From Bacteroidales bacterium (GTDB taxonomy: Bacteria > Bacteroidota > Bacteroidia > Bacteroidales > F082): a stretch of 33,793 nucleotides of DNA. Both the position numbers and the translations under genes were made by a program. Shown here piece after piece: positions 6,359 through 15,400 of this stretch (the first letter of the stretch is position 1; each line of letters opens with the position of its first letter). The DNA lies in contig JAFRRE010000125.1 in NCBI GenBank assembly GCA_017428285.1, forward strand, positions 1 through 33,793. Direction: 5' to 3'. A model generated the notes under the pieces. That model was not told where the DNA came from. It worked only from the letters and a program-made list of their open reading frames with translations, and made no database searches.

Positions 6359-8452
6359 ATGAAAAAAACATTATTATTAGGCTTGTCATTGGCTTGTGCA
6401 TTGCCGATGACAGCCCAGGGGTTGCCTGACTCTACCGATATGTTTTTCAGGCATTTGGAATTGAAAGAGGTGATGGTGACGGGTGCCGTGGGCGATATGA
6501 AGATGAAAGAATCGCCTATGCCCATTTCTATACTTCAAGCCAAAGAACTGCATCAATTGTCATCCACCAACCTGATAGATGCAATAGCCAAACAACCAGG
6601 CATTGCACAAATCACCACTGGGAGTGGCATTTCGAAACCTGTCATCCGAGGATTGGGTTACAATCGTATTGTGGTGATCAACGATGGCATCCGTCAGGAA
6701 GGTCAGCAATGGGGCGATGAACATGGTGTGGAAATCGACGGCAATGACGTTGGCTCGGTGGAGATATTGAAAGGTCCCGCCAGCTTGATGTATGGATCCG
6801 ACGCTATGGGTGGTGTGTTGGTGTTCAAAGGGATGCCGACCCTGCCGGAAGGAACAATCAAAGGTAATGTAAATGCCGAGTATCAGACTAACAACGGATT
6901 GTTTGGAGGCTCATTCAACCTTGCCGGCAACCAAAAAGGCTTCACATGGGATGCCCGTTACAGCGAGAAACATGCTCATGCCTATAAGAATCGTTTCGAC
7001 GGCTATGTGCCCAATTCCCAGTTTGAGGAAAGGGCTTTCTCTTTGAAGACGGGTTTGATGCGCTCATGGGGTTTCACCAACCTCAAGTTTGGGTATTACA
7101 ACCTCAATCCGAGCATTGTGGAAGGTGAACGCGACTCGGTGACGGGCGAGTTGCTGTCGGAGAATGAGAATCTGCTTACCTACCGTCATGGCTTGCCTTA
7201 TCAAAGAGTGTATCATTACAAGGCAGTTTCGGAGAGTTTTATCAACCTTTCATCGGGCTATCTAAAGGTGATAGCTGGTTATCAGCAGAATCGTCGCAAG
7301 GAGTTTGAGGAATCGATGGATGAATATGGTCTGTATCTGCAACTCCATACGCTGAACTACGATGTCCGTTACGTCTCGGAAGAAATGTCGGGTTGGAAGT
7401 TTTCGACAGGCCTGAACGGTATGGGACAAAAATCGCTCAATTTGGGTGATGAATTCCTCATCCCCGATTATGCCCTGTTCGACGCTGGAGTATATGCAAC
7501 GGCTTCCAAGAACTTGGCCCGTTGGAATTTAAGTGGAGGCTTGCGTTTCGACTACCGCTATTTGAACGCGAAAGGATTGGAAGAAGATGGTGAAGTGCGG
7601 TTTGAGGATTTCACGCGACATTTCAGTGGTGTCACGGGCAGTGTCGGTGCGACTTGTGAGGTCACGGAGCGTTTGGATGTGAAACTCAACCTGGCTCGAG
7701 GCTTCCGTACGCCCAACATCAGCGAACTGGCCTCCAATGGCGAACACGAGGGTTCGTTGAGGTATGAGATTGGAAATCATGATTTTAAATCTGAGTATAG
7801 TTTGCAAGCAGACTTGGGTCTCGATTATGCCACACGCTATTTCGAGTTGCATAGTGCTGTGTTTGCCAACCATATCAGCAATTACATCTATCTGCACCGT
7901 ATCGATAGTATCATCGAGCCTGATTTGATGACTTTTGCCTACGCTCAGGGTGAGGCGATGCTGATGGGATTTGAGGCTAGTGTTGATATCCATCCCATCC
8001 ATGCCCTTCATGTCGGAACTGCTTTCTCGTATGTCCAGGCACGACTATTGCAACAGCCCGAGGAGATGCGTTGGCTTCCTATGATGCCGGCACCGCGGCT
8101 TTCGACAGATGTGAAATATGAGATTACACACGACGGCGAGGTCCTCAATAATGCCTATGTCTCCGCGAGGATGGACTGGTATCTGAAACAAGACCATTTT
8201 TATGCCGCCTACAACACTGAGACTATGACGCCTTCATACCTCTTGCTGGGTCTGTCAGTAGGAACGGATGTCTTGGTCAAGGGAAAAAAGGTCGCCGAGT
8301 TGAGCGTAATCGTGGACAACCTTACGGATGTATGCTATCAAGACCATCTGAACCGCTTGAAGTATGCCGATTTCAATGTCGTGACGGGTAGGCAAGGCGT
8401 GTTCAATATGGGTCGCAACATCGTTTTCAAACTGACGGTGCCCATTGGCTGA
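6359..8452 (+). CDS. TonB-dependent outer-membrane receptor, ZnuD-like (probable metal uptake)
   Basis: The 697-residue protein has a signal peptide (MKKTLLLGLSLACALPMTAQ). A plug domain follows at about residues 35-155, with LKEVMVTGA near its start and KPVIRGLGYNRIVVINDGIR and SVEILKGPASLMYGSDAMGG within it. The rest is a 22-strand-type barrel. It lacks the N-terminal carboxypeptidase-like domain of SusC proteins, so it is a classical small-ligand receptor. The block FRTPNISELASNGEHEGSLR, followed by YEIGNHDFKSE, resembles the region of ZnuD-type zinc receptors as I recall them. Together with the His/Cys protein just upstream this favours a metal substrate, but heme, copper or another chelate cannot be excluded. 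It ends 2 bp from the convergent lplA, with no room for a terminator. Confidence 0.85.
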   Translation: MKKTLLLGLSLACALPMTAQGLPDSTDMFFRHLELKEVMVTGAVGDMKMKESPMPISILQAKELHQLSSTNLIDAIAKQPGIAQITTGSGISKPVIRGLGYNRIVVINDGIRQEGQQWGDEHGVEIDGNDVGSVEILKGPASLMYGSDAMGGVLVFKGMPTLPEGTIKGNVNAEYQTNNGLFGGSFNLAGNQKGFTWDARYSEKHAHAYKNRFDGYVPNSQFEERAFSLKTGLMRSWGFTNLKFGYYNLNPSIVEGERDSVTGELLSENENLLTYRHGLPYQRVYHYKAVSESFINLSSGYLKVIAGYQQNRRKEFEESMDEYGLYLQLHTLNYDVRYVSEEMSGWKFSTGLNGMGQKSLNLGDEFLIPDYALFDAGVYATASKNLARWNLSGGLRFDYRYLNAKGLEEDGEVRFEDFTRHFSGVTGSVGATCEVTERLDVKLNLARGFRTPNISELASNGEHEGSLRYEIGNHDFKSEYSLQADLGLDYATRYFELHSAVFANHISNYIYLHRIDSIIEPDLMTFAYAQGEAMLMGFEASVDIHPIHALHVGTAFSYVQARLLQQPEEMRWLPMMPAPRLSTDVKYEITHDGEVLNNAYVSARMDWYLKQDHFYAAYNTETMTPSYLLLGLSVGTDVLVKGKKVAELSVIVDNLTDVCYQDHLNRLKYADFNVVTGRQGVFNMGRNIVFKLTVPIG

Positions 8453-8454
8453 TG

Positions 8455-9420
8455 TTAGTCATACACCAAACGGATGATGTCCTTGAGAATCTCATCGTTT
8501 TGGTCGTGAGGGGGCATTTCGTGAGTGCTGCAACCGCGAAGCAGGATTTCTGCCCTTTGAATCGCCTCGGGTTCAAGACAATCCGAGGCGATTTGTATGT
8601 CTTTGATGACAGAATTTGCCTCGTCGATGTGCAGCGATATTTCCACACCGCCCCAGGAGAAGCGGTTTTTTTTCGTGGTCTTGAACTGCTCCCAACGGCC
8701 GAAAAGGAAGTCGTTTGATGCGATGTGTGCTTTGATGGCTTGCACTTCGCTATTATTAATAAAGGTGTCAAAGTCTAGCATTTCCGCCTCGCCATCGTAA
8801 ACCTTTTCAAACGAGGCAATCAAAGGTTGCTTGATGTTCTCGGAGGTCAGGTCAGGGATGAGTTCGCTGAGGTTAATGACCCTTGATGCCACGCTCTTCA
8901 CCCCGTTTTTCAGCAGTTTGGCCTTGTCGACAATGAGGTAGCGTTGCATCATCGCGCCATCGGTCTTGATGAGAATGGTGCCGTGGTGAAGGTTATTTCT
9001 CTGACCTTTCGCAAAGGCGTTACCGCTGAATTTGCGCCCTTGGCAGGTGAGGTCGTTGCGGCCAGAGATTTCGGTTTGTAAACCATAAGAAAGGAGTGCA
9101 TTTTGAATCACGGAGAGCTGTTTTTTCACATCATACAGCTTTTTGTCGGCAATGAAGGAGAAGTTGATGTTGCCCAAGTCGTGATAGACAGCTCCGCCGC
9201 CCGTACCGCGTCGCATAAGGTGACCGCCTTCATCAAGCAGAAGTTTGACGTTGCATTCTGCGTAAGGGTTTTGGTTGAAGCCGATGACCACGGTCTGTTG
9301 GTTTTTCCAAAGGTACAAAGTAACGACACCTTCCTCTTGGCGTTCCGTGAGGTATTGCTCGACGGCGCGATTGAGGAAGGGGTCGTACTGCGGGCTTATA
9401 ATAACTTGTAGCCTGCTCAT
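8455..9420 (-). CDS. lplA: Lipoate-protein ligase A
   Basis: LplA activates free lipoate with ATP and attaches it to lysines of 2-oxoacid dehydrogenase E2 subunits and the glycine cleavage H protein. The 321-residue product has the catalytic-domain motif RRGTGGGAVYHD at residues 70-81, the GRNDL motif near 120, and GRKFSGNAF with the likely catalytic Lys130. A C-terminal accessory domain of about 80 residues follows. The start ATG is at 9418-9420. It lies 17 bp after the T9SS protein gene on the same strand and is probably at the 3' end of that transcript. The lipoate-dependent enzyme lpdA is also in the window (27303-28694), but not adjacent. Confidence 0.94.
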   Translation of the reverse strand: MSRLQVIISPQYDPFLNRAVEQYLTERQEEGVVTLYLWKNQQTVVIGFNQNPYAECNVKLLLDEGGHLMRRGTGGGAVYHDLGNINFSFIADKKLYDVKKQLSVIQNALLSYGLQTEISGRNDLTCQGRKFSGNAFAKGQRNNLHHGTILIKTDGAMMQRYLIVDKAKLLKNGVKSVASRVINLSELIPDLTSENIKQPLIASFEKVYDGEAEMLDFDTFINNSEVQAIKAHIASNDFLFGRWEQFKTTKKNRFSWGGVEISLHIDEANSVIKDIQIASDCLEPEAIQRAEILLRGCSTHEMPPHDQNDEILKDIIRLVYD

Positions 9421-9437
9421 AATGTATGTGTTACGGC

Positions 9438-11312
9438 TTATTTCTTGTCGACCATCACTTTTTGGCTGACCAAACGGCCGTCTTCTGTCAAACCTTGGAG
9501 GATGTAGACACCAGTGTTCAGTTCGCTCATGTGGTTGGCGCTGATTCGCTGGCCTTTCATGTTGTAAACATTCAGCACGTTGATGATTCTGTTGTCGACA
9601 TTTTCCTCAATTCCAGTGACCTCGATTTGAACAAAGTCCTCTCCTTCGGGGGTGAGGGCAAATTCGGATTCGCAGTGCTCGTAAACAGCGGTCAGCTGAT
9701 AGGTGTATTGTCCTAAGCCGCATTCATCGAAATAAGAGGTGGCATCGGCTTCCACTTCGATGATGACCTGATCCTTGTAGATTTCGCTGTATCGATAGAG
9801 GTTATAATGCAGGGGCTGGGTCTCAGGGGCTATCCAGCTAATTTTCACACCAAATAGTTGCTCTTCCATATCATAGACATATTCGCCTTCAAGGTTCTCT
9901 GGTGGGAAGCAAGTGATGACTGGTGGTTCGATGGGCCCCATGGTGCCGTCAGGACCGATGTTTTGGCCGTAAATGCCGCCGTCAATGCAATTCACCCAAG
10001 TCACAATGTTTTGACCCATGATGAAACCTGGGGTGTTGTCGCATACCGTCCTTCTATAGACATTCGAGCACAAGGTCTTGGCCCATAGTTGGTTGCCGTT
10101 CATATCTACGCCCATCGCCTCGATCGTGGTGAAGTAGGAGTTACTGGGACTGCTTTTCGTGTAAATCACGCTGAAACCGCTGCCGTCCTCAAAAGCATCG
10201 ACCATGATGTCGGCATAGGAGACGCCTACATAATCGGCCAACAGGATGCCTTCTCCCCAAATTCTTTCGCCCGTGGCGGTGATGCGGTTGACATAAAGTC
10301 TTGACTGGCTTTGCGTCGAGGCATCGGTCTGCTCGTATGCTACGATGAGGTCGTGGCTGACGGGGTCGACAGCGCCGTAGGCGTAACCATAGTAGTTCAT
10401 CGGGTCGGTGGAATGCACCGATATGCCGTTCTGGTCGTTGATGGTGGAAAAACCTATCTCATTGAAATGAAAAACATAAGTGTTGAAGGCTCCTCCGATG
10501 CCAGGATGCCAAATGTAGGCATATCCGCCGCCCATGCCATCAGCAATAGCCTTATGGATATAGGTGGATTGGAAAGTCTGCGAAGACATGAGGAGTTGGT
10601 CGGGACTGATGATGCCACCCTCCGGCGTGACAGCGATGACATAAAGCTCCTTGTCGGTATAAAAACCAGAGCCCACTTTTTCGTAAGTGAGCAGCACATT
10701 GTTGTCGATGCTCAAAGTGAGTTGGCCGAACATGCACTTGTATCCGCCGCTGTCGCTGATGGTGGTGGTGGGTCCTAAAGTGCCATCGGCACCAACATAT
10801 TGCAAATAGAGATTGGTGTAGTCAAAGCCTAAGGCCCAAAAACCGCCATCGTCGCCGGCTGTCAATTCGGTGCGCGAAAAGCCAAGGCCACCAAATAGTT
10901 GCAAGCCTTGTTCTCCCCAAACGAAATTGCCGTCAGGATCAATCTTCACAGCGTATGTGAAGCCGTCGTAAGTGGCAAAACAACTCACCACGCAGCCATC
11001 GGTGGTGGTAGTCATGGCGACACCTTCCGACATCGACGAAAATTCATGTCCGCCGATATGGATGCCGTCATTGCCCCATTGAGGCACACCTTCAAAATTA
11101 AGGCGCTGCAAGGTGGGTGACCAACCATTGGAGGCTGATCCTTCCCATTGGACATAAGTGTCACCAGTGTTTGTGTTGGTGGAGAGATAGACTTCGCCGT
11201 CGTTGTTACCGCAGTTGGCGATGAAAGTGTTGTTAATCGGGTCGTCGACCCATTGGGCATGCAGTGCTGTGAAAACCAATAAGCCTGCTAAGAAAAGTAC
11301 AAGTTTTTTCAT
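9438..11312 (-). CDS. Secreted protein with FN3-like and T9SS sorting domains (tandem copy 1)
   Basis: The preferred start is ATG 11310-11312, giving 624 residues that begin MKKLVLFLAGLLVFTALHAQ, a standard signal peptide. An upstream in-frame ATG would add eight polar residues ahead of it. The large middle part has many short segments of the type DPDGNFVWG and ADGTLGPTT, consistent with a beta-propeller-like fold. A fibronectin type III-like domain lies near residues 470-565 (LHYNLYRYSEIY, TSYFDECGLGQYTYQLTAVY). The last 65 residues or so are a T9SS type A sorting domain (LNVYNMKGQRIS, LNTGVYILQGLTEDGR, VSQKVMVDKK). The protein is thus expected on the cell surface or secreted. It is a clear paralogue of the next gene upstream (11337-13217), 24 bp away. 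Substrate or binding target is unknown; no catalytic motif was recognised. Confidence 0.85.
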   Translation of the reverse strand: MKKLVLFLAGLLVFTALHAQWVDDPINNTFIANCGNNDGEVYLSTNTNTGDTYVQWEGSASNGWSPTLQRLNFEGVPQWGNDGIHIGGHEFSSMSEGVAMTTTTDGCVVSCFATYDGFTYAVKIDPDGNFVWGEQGLQLFGGLGFSRTELTAGDDGGFWALGFDYTNLYLQYVGADGTLGPTTTISDSGGYKCMFGQLTLSIDNNVLLTYEKVGSGFYTDKELYVIAVTPEGGIISPDQLLMSSQTFQSTYIHKAIADGMGGGYAYIWHPGIGGAFNTYVFHFNEIGFSTINDQNGISVHSTDPMNYYGYAYGAVDPVSHDLIVAYEQTDASTQSQSRLYVNRITATGERIWGEGILLADYVGVSYADIMVDAFEDGSGFSVIYTKSSPSNSYFTTIEAMGVDMNGNQLWAKTLCSNVYRRTVCDNTPGFIMGQNIVTWVNCIDGGIYGQNIGPDGTMGPIEPPVITCFPPENLEGEYVYDMEEQLFGVKISWIAPETQPLHYNLYRYSEIYKDQVIIEVEADATSYFDECGLGQYTYQLTAVYEHCESEFALTPEGEDFVQIEVTGIEENVDNRIINVLNVYNMKGQRISANHMSELNTGVYILQGLTEDGRLVSQKVMVDKK

Positions 11313-11336
11313 GATGATATGATTTTTAGATTCCAT

Positions 11337-13217
11337 TTATTGATTGTTTAATACGACCTTCTTTGTGACAAGTTTGCCAGTGGAGGTTAGCCCTTGGATG
11401 ATGTAAACGCCTGAACTCAGTTCACCAAAGTTAGCTTTGCGAATCACCTGGCCATTGGTGGAATAGATTTTTAAGACTGTGATGATTATGTTTTCGCTAT
11501 CGTTTTCGGGAACCGATGTCACCTCTATTATAATATAGTCCTCTCCATCAGGGGTTAGGGCGAACTCCGACTCAAAGTCATCGTACAAGGCTGTGAGTTG
11601 ATATTTGTATGTGCTGGGTGCCGTCTCATCAAAGTAGGATGTTACATTGGCATCAATTTCGATGACATTGGTTGTCCCGTCATCAAGATTTTCTCGGTAG
11701 AGGTTATAGTGGAGAACACTGTAGGCTGGTGCTTCCCAGGTAAGCATGGCGCCGTATGAAGCAGTTTCTTCATTGTAAAGATAGGAGCCTTTGAAGTTTT
11801 CAGGTGCATAACAGCAGGGGACTGGCGGGGGCGGCAGGGGACTGACCTCACCCAAGGCACCGTCCCATCCGATGTTTTGGCCATAGACACCACCCTCATC
11901 GCTGTTGACCCATGCCACAATGTTTTGTCCGTCATAAAAGCCAGTAGTGTTTTCGCTGATGGTTTTATTGTATCGGGTCGAACTCATGATAGTGTTCCAC
12001 TGCTGGTTTCCTTCGTTGTCGTAGCCCACAGCTTCAATGGTGCCTTGACTGGTTCCGTAAGTCACTACGAATCCATATACGGCATCGATGGCATCTACAT
12101 GGATGTCGCTATAGGAACGATTTGTGTAGTCCGCTACAAGAATGCCGTCACCCCAAGGCTTTTCGCCTGATTCCGTGATGCGGTTGACATAGACTCGGTG
12201 TTCGGATTGGGAGGCTGCATCCTTTTGGAGATAGGCGATGATGAGATCGTTACTCTCGGGGTCGACGGTGGCGTAGGCATTGGTGTAAAAGTGACTGTAG
12301 TCAGGACTATGTACAGCGATGCCGTTGGGGTCTGTGATAGTGGGCGTGCCGTTCTTATCGAAATGCGTGACGTAGGTGTTATACACGCCACCTATGGCGT
12401 TGTGAAATTGATAGACATAGCCGCCTCCTTGGTTGTCGGGAATGGCATAATGGACATAGCTGGCACCTATGGTCTGTTGCCCAAACAAAAGCGTCTCGGG
12501 GAAAATTTGTTCGCCATCCTTGTTGTATCCTGCGACGTGGATTTCCTTGTTGTAATTGGTATAGCCTTGTAGTGTTTGCTTGGCATAAACTACAAAGACA
12601 CCGTCTTCAGCAGGCACCAATAGACCATTGGAGCATTTTTTTGCAGGGTCTTTGATGGTGGTCTTGGGGCACAGCGTGCCGTCGGCATTGATATATTGCA
12701 GGAAGGTGCTGTCCATGTCGGTGCCTAAGGCCCATACACCGTCGTCATGGTCATAATAATAGGTTGACAACACTTCGGAACGGCCACCGCCTTCACCGTC
12801 GAAGAGCATGAGTCCATGTTCACCCCATGGGAAGGAGCCGTCGGCATTAATTTTGACCGCCCAGTGATAAGGTCCGAGGGTGCGGAACACTGTTACCACG
12901 CCTCCGTTGACAGCGGTCATGGAATAGCCTGGAGACCAGGTCGCAAAATCGGGTGTGGTGACATGGATCCCGTTGGCGGGCCATTGCGGAACGCCGTCGG
13001 CATCCAGCCGTTGCAACCATGGAGACCAACCGTTTTCGCCTTGGTAATGCCATTGCACATAAGAGTCACCCGTCGAGACATCGGTTGAAACATACACCTC
13101 GGCGGCACCATCGGCACAATTGGCAATGCGGGTGTTGGTGGCTGGGTCGTCGACCCACTGGGCTTTCAATGTTGCCAAAGAGGCCAAAGTCAAGAATAGT
13201 AAAGTGAGTTTCTTCAT
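11337..13217 (-). CDS. Secreted protein with FN3-like and T9SS sorting domains (tandem copy 2)
   Basis: The 626-residue product begins MKKLTLLFLTLASLATLKAQ (signal peptide), then WVDDPATNTRIANC, nearly the same as the mature start of its downstream paralogue (WVDDPINNTFIANC). Shared landmarks include NGWSPWLQRLDADGVPQW, VYVNRITESGEKPWGDGILVADY and VVAWVN-GGVYGQNIG-type segments. An FN3-like domain (LHYNLYRENLDDGT, TSYFDETAPSTYKYQLTALY) and a C-terminal T9SS sorting domain (IYSTNGQVIRKANFGELSSG, VYIIQGLTSTGKLVTKKVV) follow. It is first in the transcript 13217 to 8455, with a -7 element at 13247-13254. Function is unknown. The pair looks like an older tandem duplication, since differences are spread along the whole length. 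Confidence 0.85.
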   Translation of the reverse strand: MKKLTLLFLTLASLATLKAQWVDDPATNTRIANCADGAAEVYVSTDVSTGDSYVQWHYQGENGWSPWLQRLDADGVPQWPANGIHVTTPDFATWSPGYSMTAVNGGVVTVFRTLGPYHWAVKINADGSFPWGEHGLMLFDGEGGGRSEVLSTYYYDHDDGVWALGTDMDSTFLQYINADGTLCPKTTIKDPAKKCSNGLLVPAEDGVFVVYAKQTLQGYTNYNKEIHVAGYNKDGEQIFPETLLFGQQTIGASYVHYAIPDNQGGGYVYQFHNAIGGVYNTYVTHFDKNGTPTITDPNGIAVHSPDYSHFYTNAYATVDPESNDLIIAYLQKDAASQSEHRVYVNRITESGEKPWGDGILVADYTNRSYSDIHVDAIDAVYGFVVTYGTSQGTIEAVGYDNEGNQQWNTIMSSTRYNKTISENTTGFYDGQNIVAWVNSDEGGVYGQNIGWDGALGEVSPLPPPPVPCCYAPENFKGSYLYNEETASYGAMLTWEAPAYSVLHYNLYRENLDDGTTNVIEIDANVTSYFDETAPSTYKYQLTALYDDFESEFALTPDGEDYIIIEVTSVPENDSENIIITVLKIYSTNGQVIRKANFGELSSGVYIIQGLTSTGKLVTKKVVLNNQ

Positions 13218-13246
13218 GTCAGCTTTTTTTATGTTGATTGTTGCTG

Positions 13247-13254
13247 CAAAATTA
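13247..13254 (-). promoter_or_regulatory. Probable -7 element for the T9SS protein pair
   Basis: TAATTTTG on the minus strand matches TAnnTTTG, about 30 nt upstream of the start codon at 13217. It is divergent from, and only 10 bp apart from, the plus-strand element at 13265-13272, so the two promoters overlap in their -33 regions. Confidence 0.6.
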
Positions 13255-13264
13255 GAAAAAATCG

Positions 13265-13272
13265 TTTCTTTG
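13265..13272 (+). promoter_or_regulatory. Probable -7 element for the TerB-like gene
   Basis: TTTCTTTG is one base off TAnnTTTG, with a TTG about 21 nt upstream and the start codon 18 nt downstream. It overlaps the divergent promoter of the T9SS pair. Confidence 0.45.
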
Positions 13273-13289
13273 CACTAAAATTTGTTGTT

Positions 13290-13628
13290 ATGGATGAAAA
13301 ATTCACCCAAGTGGAACAAAAGGCCATCGCCAGCGTACTCTACAATTTGGCCAAGGCCGACTTTCGTACCCGCAATGCCGAGCGCGAATGCATCGATGTC
13401 TGCATGAAGGAACTTGAGTTTGATGCCACGGGCTTTGTGCCGATTCCAAGAAACGAATTGCCTAAACAAGCCTACAACACACTGAAACAGATGTCAATAG
13501 AAAAGAAACGCATCTTTTCACTTATGATGACCCAAGTTTCGCGTTCCGATACACATTTCGGTCCTCGCGAAAGGAGATTTGTCAAGGAAATCCTCGAAAT
13601 GTGTGAGGTCCCGTTTGTGCATAAATAA
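13290..13628 (+). CDS. Small helical protein, TerB-like (function unknown)
   Basis: The 112-residue cytoplasmic protein starts MDEKFTQVEQKAIASVLYNL and is predicted mostly helical. The pattern of an N-terminal helix, then LAKADFRTRNAERECIDVCM, and later FGPRERRFVKEILEMCE, resembles the TerB/DjlA N-terminal fold, where short helices surround acidic residues. The acidic metal-binding residues of true TerB are only partly evident, so the family call is tentative. It has no signal peptide or membrane segment. It is a single gene with a divergent promoter region on its left and a long palindrome (13631-13702) immediately after its stop codon. Confidence 0.7.
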   Translation: MDEKFTQVEQKAIASVLYNLAKADFRTRNAERECIDVCMKELEFDATGFVPIPRNELPKQAYNTLKQMSIEKKRIFSLMMTQVSRSDTHFGPRERRFVKEILEMCEVPFVHK

Positions 13629-13630
13629 AA

Positions 13631-13702
13631 TGTAGGGCTGTCGTACCACGGCAGCCGCTGTTTGTTTTTTTACAGCGGCTACCACGGTGTGACAGCCCTA
13701 CA
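13631..13702. repeat. Long palindrome between convergent genes
   Basis: The outer arms TGTAGGGCTGTC (13631-13642) and GACAGCCCTACA (13691-13702) are perfect 12-bp complements. The inner arms AGCCGCTGT (13653-13661) and ACAGCGGCT (13672-13680) are perfect 9-bp complements. Between them TACCACGG is directly repeated. The T-run is in the loop, not after the stem, so this is not a classical terminator, though it may act on both converging transcripts. Confidence 0.75.
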
Positions 13703-13725
13703 GGTTATTCAACCAGATTCCTGGT

Positions 13726-15345
13726 TTATTTAATATTGGGTTCTTCCAAACCGAAGTGCTTCTTCTTGTCGACGGCCTTGAGGTAGACCGAGATGAGCAG
13801 GGCTGCGATACCGAGGGCGGCCAGCATGACGAGAGCCCAGGTGTAGTCCAACTCGTGTGCGGCAGTGCCTTCAGCATTGGTCTTTTGCAGCACGTTGCCG
13901 ATGAGGGTCGGGAAGAGGCCGAGGCCGATATTCTGGATCCAGAAAATCAGAGCGTAGGCCGAGCCGATGATCTTTTCGTCCACCAGCTTCGGCACGCTTG
14001 GCCACAAGGCGGCAGGTACCAACGAGAACGAGGCGCCGAGCACCAGGATGGTCACATAGGCCACGATGACACCGCCAACAGATGAACTGGCTGAAACACC
14101 AGGCAAAACGAAGGCAAAGGTGAGGTGGCATACGACAAGCAGCAAGGAGCCGAGCATAAGCATCGTGGCGGCCTTACCTTTGTGGTCGACATAGCTGCCG
14201 AGGATAGGAGTGATAGCCACGGCCAGCAGCGGGAACACGGCGAAGATGGTCTCGGCGGTGCCACGCATGTAACCCATGTAGCAGTAAACCACAAGGGCAA
14301 CAATGGCAACAAGCATCAAACCAATCTTCATACCCTTCTTCTTCGAGAAGTTGCTGGCGAAGGAGCAAATGGCAACCAAAAGCATGATGACATATTGCAC
14401 GATGGTGACGGAGTCTCCAGCCCAGAAGGAACCTTCGGCAGGCAAGGTCAAGGTCAGGTTGCACTGTAGCATGTTAACGGCGTATTTCTGGAACGGGAAG
14501 ATGGCGCTGTAATACAGCACGCAGAGCAGGGCGACCAGCCAGAAACCAAGGCTCGACAGGATCTTGCCGATGTCGGAAATCTTGAACGGGTCGTCTTTCT
14601 CTTCGGCTTCACCAGTCTGACTGTCGAGTTTCTTGTCCATGAAGAAGTAGACAATGAACATGATCAAGGCGATGCAGAGGAGCACCACGCCGAAAGCAAC
14701 GGAACGGCTCACATTGATGGTGCCGCCGAGACGGGCAAAATAGGGCGAGAAAATCATGCAGGTGGCCACACCGAGACGGGCAAGAGCCATCTCCGAACCC
14801 ATGGCCAAGGCGGTCTCACGGCCCTTGAACCATTTCACAATACCACGGCTTACGGTGATACCGGCCATTTCGCAGCCGCTACCGAAGATCATGAATCCGA
14901 TGGCGGCCAGTTTGGCTGAGCCGGGCATTCCGTCAGCAAAAGGAAGAATGTCGCCAATGAACGGAATGTTGACATTCCAGTTGAGGTGTGTGTTGAACCA
15001 AGTCTCCATGCTTGTGCCAATGAAGTTTTCACTGCAGGCATAGAACTTAATCAGTCCGCCGACAAGCATCACGGCACCTGAAAGTACTGCCGTAAAGCGA
15101 ACGCCCATCTTGTCGAGGATAATACCGGCAATGATGAGGAAGAACACATAGACGTTAAGGAACACTTCTGCGCCCTGCATGCGGCCGAACGAAGCACTGT
15201 CCCAACCGCGCTCGGTCTGCATCAAATCCTTGATGGGGGACAAAATGTCCATGAAAATGTAGCTGCAAAACATGGCCAATGCCAACAGCAGCAAGGCAAC
15301 CCACCTCATGGTGGGGTTGTCTCTTAATGTGAGTTTTTCTGTCAT
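13726..15345 (-). CDS. Major facilitator superfamily transporter
   Basis: The 539-residue inner-membrane protein has about 12 hydrophobic segments, split by a hydrophilic loop near residues 235-255 (MDKKLDSQTGEAEEKDD). The N-terminal half has an MFS-like loop 2-3 sequence, GIILDKMGVR (near residue 77). The C-terminal half has the matching loop, GSYVDHKGKAATM. An unusually long periplasmic stretch rich in aromatic residues (near 105-140) follows helix 3. The sequence style (SFGRMQGAEVFLNVYVFF, ALWPSVPKLV, GSAYALIFWIQNIGLGLFP) recalls MFSD1-like transporters, some of which move dipeptides; substrate is not assignable. The start ATG is at 15343-15345. No TAnnTTTG element was seen in the gap upstream, which holds an inverted repeat. 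Confidence 0.88.
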   Translation of the reverse strand: MTEKLTLRDNPTMRWVALLLLALAMFCSYIFMDILSPIKDLMQTERGWDSASFGRMQGAEVFLNVYVFFLIIAGIILDKMGVRFTAVLSGAVMLVGGLIKFYACSENFIGTSMETWFNTHLNWNVNIPFIGDILPFADGMPGSAKLAAIGFMIFGSGCEMAGITVSRGIVKWFKGRETALAMGSEMALARLGVATCMIFSPYFARLGGTINVSRSVAFGVVLLCIALIMFIVYFFMDKKLDSQTGEAEEKDDPFKISDIGKILSSLGFWLVALLCVLYYSAIFPFQKYAVNMLQCNLTLTLPAEGSFWAGDSVTIVQYVIMLLVAICSFASNFSKKKGMKIGLMLVAIVALVVYCYMGYMRGTAETIFAVFPLLAVAITPILGSYVDHKGKAATMLMLGSLLLVVCHLTFAFVLPGVSASSSVGGVIVAYVTILVLGASFSLVPAALWPSVPKLVDEKIIGSAYALIFWIQNIGLGLFPTLIGNVLQKTNAEGTAAHELDYTWALVMLAALGIAALLISVYLKAVDKKKHFGLEEPNIK

Positions 15346-15400
15346 AATAATTTGGTATTTAAAGATTTAAAGATTCAAGATTCAATGATTTGGCATTTAG

